From the NCBI GenBank assembly GCA_027943245.1, contig JANDJZ010001720.1, positions 1 through 18,176 of the forward strand: DNA of 18,176 nt. Direction: 5' to 3'. Of this stretch, positions 10,109-17,453 are shown piece by piece (positions within the stretch are counted from its first letter, which is position 1; each line of letters starts with the position of its first letter). A model generated the notes under the pieces. That model worked only from the letters and a program-made list of their open reading frames with translations, searched no databases and was not told where the DNA came from. The translations under genes were made by a program, and so were the position numbers. Source of the stretch: Acanthamoeba sp. SK_2022b (lineage: Eukaryota > Discosea > Longamoebia > Acanthamoebidae).

Positions 10109-10348
10109 ATGAAAAATTTAGAAATTATTTTACAAAGCTCTAAGATGATTGGTTCTGGTTTAGCGACTTCTGGTTTAATCGGTGCAGGTGCAGGAGTTGG
10201 TATTGTTTTTGGTTGCTTGATTTTAGCGTTTTCTAGAAATCCAAATTTACAAAAAGAATTATTTAGTTACGCCTTAATTGGTTTTGCATTAACTGAAGCT
10301 ATTGGTCTATTAGCTCTAGTTATGGCTTTTTTAATTTTATTCATTTAG
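10109..10348 (+). CDS. atp9: ATP synthase subunit c
   Basis: Subunit c forms the rotating proton ring of F0 in the inner membrane. The 79-residue protein has two membrane helices. The first contains the glycine-rich GLIGAGAGVGIVFG stretch, the loop contains the conserved R-N-P (SRNPNLQKELF), and the second contains the proton-carrying glutamate in GFALTEAIGLLALVMAFL. ATG 10109 is preferred because it places the N-terminus at the family position; ATG 10082 would add nine residues. There is no frame break. trnY follows 16 bp after the TAG. Confidence 0.97.
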   Translation: MKNLEIILQSSKMIGSGLATSGLIGAGAGVGIVFGCLILAFSRNPNLQKELFSYALIGFALTEAIGLLALVMAFLILFI

Positions 10349-10363
10349 TTTTTACTTGAAGTT

Positions 10364-10447
10364 TGTAGGGTATCCAAGTTCGGTTAAAGGAAAAAGGCTG
10401 TAAACCTTTTGCTATATGCTTCACAGGTTCGAATCCTGTCCCTACCA
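10364..10447 (+). tRNA. trnY: tRNA-Tyr (GUA), class II, acceptor-tip mismatch
   Basis: Acceptor pairs 2-7 are GTAGGG/CCCTAC, but 1:72 is T-C. The D stem is TCC/GGA, the anticodon stem AAAGG/CCTTT has loop CTGTAAA and anticodon GTA at 10400-10402, and the T arm is ACAGG-TTCGAAT-CCTGT with A73. The 13-nt variable region is the long class II type found in bacterial and organellar tRNA-Tyr. The mismatch at the first pair matches the pattern in trnL and trnW. Confidence 0.93.
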
Positions 10448-10476
10448 CGTTTTAAAAATTTATTAAATTCAGCAAT

Positions 10477-11633
10477 ATGCGTTTTATAAAAAAATACCCG
10501 TTATTAAATATTGTAAATGATTTTCTAATAGATTATCCTGCTCCTCCAAATATAAGTTATTTATGAAATTTTGGTGCATTAGCTGCATTCTGTCTAGGTA
10601 TTCAAATTGTTACTGGTATATTCTTAGCTATGTTTTATGTTCCAAATGTTGAAAGTGCGTTCTCTAGTGTCCAATATATTATGCGTGATGTGAATTACGG
10701 TTGATTAATTAGATATATACATGCTAATGGTGCATCTTTTTTTTTATTTGCGTTTATATACATATTTTTCGTGGTTTGTACTATAATTCGTATATTACTC
10801 CTCGTGAACTTTTATGAAATTTAGGCGTAACAATTTTAATAGTTATGATTTTAACTGCTTTTTTAGGTTATGTTTTACCTTGGGGTCAGATGAGCTTTTG
10901 AGCTGCTACTGTTATTACTAGTCTGTTTTCGGCTATTCCAGTAATTGGTGAGTATATTGTTATATGATTATGGGGTGGTTTTTCCGTTGATAATGCTACT
11001 TTGAATAGGTTTTTTAGTTTACACTATTTATTACCGTTTGTTATAGCACTTCTTTCATTAATACATGTTGCCGTTTTGCATGAAAGTGGTTCTAGCAATC
11101 CGTTAAATATTGCACTTTCAGTCTCAAATAAAGTTCCTTTTCATCCTTATTTTATTTTTAAAGACTTACTTGGTATAATATTTTTCTTAATAATTTTCTG
11201 TTATGCAGTTTTCTTTAAACCCGACAGTATAATTGATCCTATTAATAACGTGCCTGCTAATCCTTTAGTAACACCAACTCATATTGTTCCGGAATGATAT
11301 TTTTTACCATTTTATGCTATTTTGAGGTCAATTCCTAATAAACTTGGTGGTGTAATTACTTTAGGTTTAGCCTTAGTTGTTTTATTTCTATTACCATTTA
11401 TAACTAACAATGTTTTTAAAGGGTCATTCTTTGAAATATCTAAAACTGTTCTATTCTGGTCATTTCTTTCGGTTTGTGTTTTACTAGGGTGGATTGGGTT
11501 TAAGCCTATTGAAGATCCTTATTTGATGTTAGGCCAGACTCTTACTCTTTTATATTTTTTTTATTTTTTTAGTTTAGCTGTTATAGTCCCTGCTTTACAG
11601 GCTTACAGTTTTAAAAACGTATTTTCAAAATAA
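10477..11633 (+). CDS. cob: Cytochrome b, with one -1 frame break
   Basis: Cytochrome b is the haem-carrying core of complex III. The two His pairs that bind haems bL and bH are present (H82/H183 and H96/H197, spaced 14 apart on each helix), as are [20 protein letters not shown] and the Qo-site PEWY (272-275). From ATG 10477 the frame runs to NGASFF and would stop at TAG 10822-10824. The family sequence [16 protein letters not shown] continues in the -1 frame if one T is added to the T9 run 10737-10745. The restored length is 385 residues, normal for the family. UGA is read as Trp several times. The stop overlaps the nad4L start by one base (TAATG). Confidence 0.98.
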
Positions 11634-11944
11634 TGGTAAATTTTACTATTTTTTTTTTACTAGCTTTTTCTTTTATCATGTTTTTTCTTGGGATTTTAGG
11701 TATATTTATTACTAGAAAAAATATTATTATAATTTTGGTTTCGATTGAACTTATGTTATTAGCTGTTAATTTTAATTTTGCTATTTTTTCAATTCTTCTT
11801 GAAGATGTATTTGGTCAAATTTTTATACTCTATACCCTTACTTTAGCTGGAGCAGAAGCTGCAATAGGTTTGGCTATATTAATTATATTTTATAGGATTA
11901 GGGGGATTATTACTGTTAATTTTGTTACTTCTTTAAAGGGGTAA
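11633..11944 (+). CDS. nad4L: NADH dehydrogenase subunit 4L
   Basis: Nad4L is the small three-helix subunit of the complex I membrane arm (NuoK family). The 103-residue product is typical in length. It has the [20 protein letters not shown] block with its conserved helix-2 glutamate, then [11 protein letters not shown], and the third helix with [16 protein letters not shown], whose E is also conserved. It starts in the cob stop codon and ends 1 bp before the ATG of orf401. The overlap suggests one polycistronic message with coupled translation. Confidence 0.97.
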   Translation: MVNFTIFFLLAFSFIMFFLGILGIFITRKNIIIILVSIELMLLAVNFNFAIFSILLEDVFGQIFILYTLTLAGAEAAIGLAILIIFYRIRGIITVNFVTSLKG

Positions 11945-11945
11945 T

Positions 11946-13151
11946 ATGCCATATTTTATTAGTAGAATTAAAAAACTTATTTTGAATTTCAAAAATAAAA
12001 ATCTGACTATTAACGTATTTAGGGATTGGTTAAATTGTTCCTTTTGAAATAGGGTGATCTTTGTGTATACTTCCGCCACTATTAGCATAGTTCTTAGATA
12101 TGTTATCTATTCTTGACATTCTAATTGCTGATTACCGGATTCTGTCACATTCTATTCGGTATTTTTATCTTATACGTGTGCTACTGTTTTTTTGGTTATT
12201 TTTCGTATGTTTAAAAGTATAACATTTGGTGATTTATTAAGAAGGTTCGTTGATGTAGATAGGATTCATGAAAATAAAGTAAGAAGGGAAAAATTTGTTG
12301 AATTAGTTGCTGAAACTCATAATGCTCACGATTCACTTAAAATTTATTCTGGTAGTTCGTTGCTAACACTTAGCACTTCTTTTTTTTTTTTAGCTGTATC
12401 CTCCGGGACAAATTTGGCATCGTATGTACCTATCTGCGTGATGTTGTATAACACTTGAGCATTGTTAAATTTATTCTATTTTGCGAGATGCATGCACCAA
12501 ACCCCTGTTCCTGAAAGTTTAAAGGCTATAAGGCCAAATTGATTGGTGAAATTAAATAGGTTTAGTGATAATTTGGTTTTAATGAATGGTGCAGGTAATG
12601 CCATCGAATCTGCTACAGGCTCTGGTTTAAGTAGAAGAATTTTTAGTAAGGCTTCTAAGGCAGCTTCTAGTTCTTTTAATTATTTAACTGATACAAAAAA
12701 TACCTTTACAATTATTAAGGGTTTATCGTTTGTAGGTGGTTTTATTGCTAGTGTGGATTACGCCGCTTCGGAAGCTAATCACAGGACTACTTATATTACT
12801 AGAGCGTTGGAATTTAATGAAAATAATACTTACTCTCCTGATCCGGATACGCGTTCTAAGGCAGCTGCATTAAGAAGGAGGGGTATAAGCTTGTTAGATT
12901 GTTGTGAACCAAACTCTAAATGTTTAAATTCTGAACTTGTTGAGAATAAGTATGAGCTTTTTAGGCCTTATGAAACTAGAAAGTATTTAGCTCTTGAAGA
13001 AAAAGCCTCCGCTCTTGAAGAAAAAGCCTCCGCTCTTGAAGAAAAAGCCTCCGCTCTTGAAGAAAAAGCCTCCGCGCTTGAAGAAAAAGCCTCCGCTCTT
13101 GAAAGGGAAAATAGAGAGTTACGGTTAAAGGAAGGTTTGAGTTTGAAATAA
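11946..13151 (+). CDS. Unrecognised 401-residue membrane protein with heptad-repeat C-terminus
   Basis: I do not recognise this protein. The frame is open under code 4 from ATG 11946 to TAA 13149-13151 with UGA Trp codons, and starts 1 bp after nad4L. It has a basic N-terminus, probable membrane helices at about 36-56 and 67-88, a charged 50-residue loop (RIHENKVRREKFVELVAE), two further hydrophobic stretches at about 138-153 and 158-180, then a soluble C-terminal half with several Cys (DCCEPNSKC). Residues 349-383 are five copies of the heptad ALEEKAS, followed by ALERENRELR, which predicts a coiled coil. It includes a T11 run (12380-12390) with frame intact. It could be a very diverged known subunit, but I see no family signature. 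Its place in a tight gene string argues that it is expressed. Confidence 0.8.
12990..13094 (+). repeat. Five tandem 21-bp repeats inside orf401
   Basis: The unit GCTCTTGAAGAAAAAGCCTC plus C occurs at 12990, 13011, 13032, 13053 and 13074, each 21 bp. The fifth differs by one silent change (GCT to GCG). A truncated sixth unit starts at 13095. Each unit encodes ALEEKAS. Near-perfect identity indicates recent expansion, and the 21-bp unit keeps both frame and heptad register. Confidence 0.97.
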
Positions 13152-13230
13152 TTCGTTGTTTGCTTGCGTAGAGAAGCGTAAAAGTTACTTTTATAGCAGA
13201 ATTTTTATAATTACTGTCCTTATATTTATT

Positions 13231-13260
13231 CTTTTTAAGATTTTTTAAAAAGATTTTTTT
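13231..13260 (+). terminator. Hairpin plus T-run upstream of atp1
   Basis: CTTTTTAA (13231-13238) pairs exactly with TTAAAAAG (13245-13252) around a 6-nt loop, followed closely by T7 (13254-13260). The layout is that of an intrinsic terminator, but the stem is almost all A-T and so weak. It lies in the 130-bp gap between orf401 and atp1, one of the few spacers on this strand, and may mark a transcript end or a processing site. Confidence 0.35.
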
Positions 13261-13281
13261 GCTTTTAAACCAACTCTTTTT

Positions 13282-14849
13282 ATGAAAAAATACCAATTTT
13301 TAAAATCTAATTTACTACAGGCTCAAAATATAAATGAACTGTTCTTACAATACTTAAAAAATGATAGCAATATCGGTGTAATCAAAAGTATTGTTGATGG
13401 TGTGGTTATAATTGAAGGTCTTTCAAATGTTAAGGCTGGTGAAATGCTTCAGTTTTCAAATGATATACAAGGTATGGCTCTGAATTTAAATTCTGAAACT
13501 GTGTCGGCTGTTTTGTTTGGCGATGAAACGAAAATTAAACCTGGTGAATATGTTGAGGGTACTGGAAACATTATTAGTGTCCCTGTTGGTATGAGTTTAT
13601 TGGGTAGAGTGGTTAACGCATTAGGTCAGCCTATTGACAACAAAGGTGATTTTCCTGGTTCAGAGCTAAAACAAGTTGAAGTTAAGGCGCCGGGTATCAT
13701 TACAAGACAATCTGTTAACGAACCTATGATTACTGGTGTTAAAGCTATAGATTGTTTAGTTCCTGTTGGAAGAGGTCAAAGAGAGTTAGTTATTGGCGAT
13801 AGACAAACCGGAAAGACTTCAATTTGTCTTGATGCTGTCTTAAATCAAAGATATGAAAATTCTAAGAATAAAAAAAACGCATTATATTGCATATATACAG
13901 CTATAGGTCAAAAAGATCTTCCATTAGCAAACTTGTTACTCTTCTGGAAAAAACAAATTCATTAGATTATAGCATTATTGTTGCTGCTACAGCTTCAGAA
14001 GCTGCACCACTTCAATATTTAGCACCATATACGGGCTGTGTTATCGGTGAATATTTTAGAGATAATGGCAAACACGCCCTTATAATTTATGATGATCTTA
14101 GTAAACAAGCTGTCGCTTATCGTCAAATGTCTTTACTTTTAAGAAGACCTCCAGGTAGAGAAGCTTATCCTGGTTATATTTTCTATCTTCACTCCCGTTT
14201 ATTGGAAAGAGCCGCTAAGTTAAACAAAAACTTTGGTGGTGGTTCTTTAACTGCTTTACCTGTTGTTGAAACTCAAGCAGGTGATGTCTCCGCATATATT
14301 CCTACTAATGTTATTTCAATTACTGATGGTCAAATTTTTCTTGAAACTAATTTGTTTTATAATGGTATTAGACCTGCTGTTAATGTTGGTTTATCAGTTA
14401 GTAGAGTCGGTTCCGCTGCTCAAATACTAGCTATTAAAAAGTTAGCTGGTTCATTAAAATTAGAGTTAGCTCAGTACAGAGAAGCATTAAGTTTTGCGCA
14501 ATTTGGTAGTGATCTTGATGAAACAACTAAAAATTTATTATCCAGAGGAAATATGCTTACTGAATTATTAAATCAAAATAGATTTACACCTATTCCAATT
14601 GAAAATCAGTTTGTTCTTATGTATTCAGGTATAAAGGGTTTTTTAACTAATGTGAATAATAAATTAATTAGATCTTATGAAAATGAGCTTTTTAATAGAA
14701 TTTCAAGCTATTTTGTTTTTAATACTAATGTAATTTTATTATCAAACAATGACTACTATAAAAAGAAAAATAATAATAATGTAGTAGCATTCTTTATAAG
14801 TTATTTTAAATTTATTACAACTAATATATTTGGTTTTTCCTCTAAATAG
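13282..14849 (+). CDS. atp1: ATP synthase F1 subunit alpha, with one -1 frame break
   Basis: F1-alpha is part of the catalytic head of ATP synthase on the matrix side. The P-loop GDRQTGKT is at residues 172-179. The Walker B-like strand [20 protein letters not shown] and [14 protein letters not shown] follow, then the conserved [10 protein letters not shown] region. The first frame ends at TAG 13963-13965 just after IYTAIGQK. The expected next residues, [13 protein letters not shown], appear in the -1 frame after a run of only five A (13910-13914). One added A (or C) before GA restores an Arg codon and a 522-residue protein of normal size. nad1 begins 18 bp downstream. Conservation on both sides is high, so a pseudogene is unlikely. 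Confidence 0.97.
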
Positions 14850-14867
14850 TTTAATTGCTAAATAAAG

Positions 14868-15993
14868 ATGGTGAGCTTAACTATTTGATTTATTCTATTA
14901 TCTCTATACTTAATATTAAATGTAATTTTAACTGTTGCCTTTTTAACTCTTTTTGAAAGAAAGGTACTTGCTAGTATTCAAAAACGTAAAGGCCCGAATT
15001 GGACTGGCTTTCTAGGAATTTTACAACCATTAGCTGATGCTTTAAAGTTGATCATAAAAGAAAACCCTATTCCACAAAATGCGTCTTCTGTCTTGTTTTT
15101 TGGAGGACCTTTAGTTTTATTAATTTTAAGCTTAAGCGCGTGGTTTGTTATCCCTTTTAACAATTTCACAGTTGTTGCGGATATAAATATAGGAATTTTA
15201 TACGTTTTTATGGTTTCATCTTTAAATACTTTAAATATTATAGTTGCGGGTTGATCAAGTAATTCTAGATATGCTTTTTTAGGTGCTTTACGTTCCATTG
15301 CCCAAGTTATAGCTTACGAGGTTGTTATAGGTATTATTATTATAAATATTATAATAATAAGTGGTTCAATAAATTTTTTAAAAATAGTTTGAGCTCAAAA
15401 AGATTTATGATATGCGTTTGTTCTATGGGCTCAATTTTTTTATTTTTTATAGCTATGTTAGCGGAGACTAATAGACATCCTTTTGATTTGGCTGAAGCCG
15501 AGTCAGAGTTGGTTTCTGGTTATAATGTTGAGCATAGTAGTGTGTTATTTGCATTATTTTTTTATCGGAGTACGCGAATATTATATTGCTTTGCCATGTA
15601 GCTACGATATTATTTCTGGGCGGTTGAACAATGCCGGATTTTTATTTTTTTTTTAAATTTTTTTCTCCTGAGTTATATTTAGCTATTGATGAGTTTTTTT
15701 ATAATCTTCTTTCTGATTTTTATTACATTACTTGGTTGTATCATTCTTTAGTATATATAGTTAAGGTTTACATTTATTTGTTTGCTTTTATATGGGTTAG
15801 GGCTACCTTGCCGCGGTATCGTTACGATCAATTAATGAGACTAGGCTGGAAGGTTTTTGTCCCTATTACTATTGGTTTAGTGTTTATTAGTATATCTCTT
15901 ACTATTTTTTTTGATGGTTTTCCGCCCGAAAATGGCTATATAAACCATTTTTTTCCTCTGATTTATTTATATAGCTTGCACTTTTGTTATTAA
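14868..15993 (+). CDS. nad1: NADH dehydrogenase subunit 1, with two -1 frame breaks
   Basis: Nad1 (NuoH family) sits at the junction of the peripheral and membrane arms of complex I and lines the quinone channel. Motifs are in order: [76 protein letters not shown], and [20 protein letters not shown]. The first frame stops at TAG 15450-15452 and resumes -1 after T7 15435-15441 or T6 15443-15448. The second stops at TAG 15599-15601 and resumes -1 after T7 15557-15563, giving [11 protein letters not shown]. Two added bases give 375 residues. The C-terminus runs about 20 residues past the usual FDG-PP end. trnW starts directly after the TAA. Confidence 0.97.
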
Positions 15994-16064
15994 GAGGGGG
16001 TAGTTTAAGGGTAAAATGTTATCCTCCAAAGTTAAAGATAAAGGTTCGAATCCTTTCCCCCCTG
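15994..16064 (+). tRNA. trnW: tRNA-Trp (CCA), acceptor-tip mismatch
   Basis: Acceptor pairs 3-7 are GGGGG/CCCCC; 1:72 is G-T and 2:71 is an A-C mismatch. The D stem is GTTT/AAAT, the anticodon stem TTATC/GTTAA (with one T-T mismatch) has loop CTCCAAA and anticodon CCA at 16026-16028, and the T arm is AAAGG-TTCGAAT-CCTTT. Discriminator G73 is the bacterial tRNA-Trp identity base. A CCA anticodon reads UGG; UGA decoding needs modification, editing or a second tRNA. It lies directly between the nad1 stop and rpl11. Confidence 0.88.
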
Positions 16065-16088
16065 GCTTATTTAAAGTTGTATAAAAGA

Positions 16089-17099
16089 ATGCGTTTTAAT
16101 TTAAATTTTGAATACGACAAGTTGCATTTAAAAGAAGTAACTATTCTAATCCCTAAATATCATACAAATATGGTATCATTTCTTACGCCTATTTTAGGTT
16201 TGTATGGTATAAATGTGAAAGAATTTATCAATGATTTTGAAGTAAAAACTAAGTTTATAAATTTTGATATAGTAGTTCCTACAAAGGTTAGGATTTCAAA
16301 AATTAAAACTTTTGAAATATTACTTAAAACACCATACGTAGTTTCACTTTTATCGAATGTCCAGGATTTTTCGATTTCGAAACCGTCAAATTTAACTATT
16401 TTATCTATTTATAAGCTTTCTCTTATAAAATCTGTTTTTAGGTCGACGTTTGTAAATAATCTTCATAAAAAGGTTTATCGATCAATTAGAAAGTATCTTT
16501 CTTTAGTTCTTGTTAAATCTAGCTCTTTTATATCTTTAAATGTTCCGGTATTGCGTTTTTTTGAAAAAAAAGACTATATTCGAAGTTTAAAATTAAAGGT
16601 TTTTTCATTTGTTTTGTTTAAACATTTTGTTTTTCAAAGATATGGGGTATTTTTAACATTTAATAACCCAAGTAGTTCTATTCTAAATTATTTAAATACA
16701 TCGCTTAGTTTACTTAATTTATCTTTAAAAAAATTAAATACCAATTTTATGTATTCTTTGTCTAAATTAAAATTTTTTTTTGGTAGTGCTTTTTATTTAT
16801 CTTCTTATAGTTGAAATTACTTTTTTAATTTTGCTAAAGATTTAGTTTTAAAAAGATTTACAAATAATTTTTTTCCTTTGTATTTTAGGTTTAATAATAA
16901 TTTAATGCACATAGACTTTTTTAAGCTTTTTGTGTTAAATTTTAATGCCGTTAGAAATTTTTTATACATCTATTTATTAAAAATTATTTACAGGCATGTT
17001 ATTAAATTACTCTTAACCATTAATTATTTAAATAGTAAACTAGTATTTTTATTAAATTATCGTTACAAAAATGCCAACTTATCATCAAATCTTGCGTAA
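16089..17099 (+). CDS. rpl11: Ribosomal protein L11 with a ~190-residue C-terminal extension
   Basis: L11 is part of the GTPase-associated centre of the large subunit. Residues 1-144 follow the family: PILGLYGINVKEFINDFEVKT stands for the PALGQxGVNIxEFCKxFNAKT block, then VVPTKVRISKIKTFEILLKTP (family VxITVYxDRSFxFxxKTP) with VVSLL, and a final RSIRKYLSLVLV (family RSIEGTARSMGLVV). The PPVGP-type prolines are mostly lost. Bacterial L11 ends here at about 142 residues, but this frame runs on to residue 336 with a Phe/Lys/Leu-rich tail. Start ATG 16089 is the only one at the expected N-terminus; the frame upstream is occupied by trnW. The 3' end overlaps rps12 by 29 bp. The tail may be a lineage-specific extension or a relic of a second ribosomal gene (see findings). 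Confidence 0.83.
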
Positions 17100-17453
17100 T
17101 CCTAGAAAAAAAAAAATCCATACAAATAATGTAAAAGCTTTGGAGGGTTGCCCTCAAAAAAAGGTGTATGTGTAAAATTGCGGATCGTGAAACCTAAAAA
17201 ACCTAATTCTGCTCAACGTAAAGTGGCTAAATTAAGACTATCCACTAGGCGTATGATAATAGCTTATATACCTGGTCAGGGCCATAACTTGCAGGAATAC
17301 TCTTCGGTTCTTGTTTCCGGCGGAAGAGCTCCAGATTTGCCAGGAGTACGTTATAGCTTAATAAAAGGTAAGTACGATTTTAGTTGAAAGGAAAGTTTTG
17401 ATCGCAAAAAAAAATTATCTAAATATGGCTATTCGACTAAGAAAAAATTTTAG
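17071..17453 (+). CDS. rps12: Ribosomal protein S12, with one -1 frame break
   Basis: S12 lies at the decoding centre of the small subunit. From ATG 17071 the reading is [15 protein letters not shown]...ALEGCPQKK and would stop at TAA 17173-17175. The family sequence [40 protein letters not shown] and the terminal [10 protein letters not shown] follow in the -1 frame across the A7 run 17156-17162. One added A gives 127 residues, the normal size. An A11 run at 17106-17116 in the same gene keeps frame. The usual KKPNSALRK is KKPNSAQRK here. The gene overlaps rpl11 by 29 bp and rps7 by 29 bp, in the order found in the bacterial str operon. Confidence 0.96.

Noticed and set aside
12990..13094. 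CRISPR-like or regulatory tandem array
   Set aside because: The units are contiguous with no spacers, lie within an open frame and encode a heptad repeat.
12976..13296. Minus-strand ORF of 106 residues across the repeats
   Set aside because: It is the antisense shadow of orf401's repeats, overlaps the atp1 start and shows no family motif.
14978..15298. Minus-strand ORFs opposite nad1, nad11 and nad4
   Set aside because: They are antisense to well-conserved genes, have no recognisable motifs and break none of the gene order.
16019..16035. trnW read as a different tRNA (anticodon CCU, Arg)
   Set aside because: That register destroys the anticodon stem; the CCA register keeps four of five pairs, T33 and A37, and G73 fits Trp.
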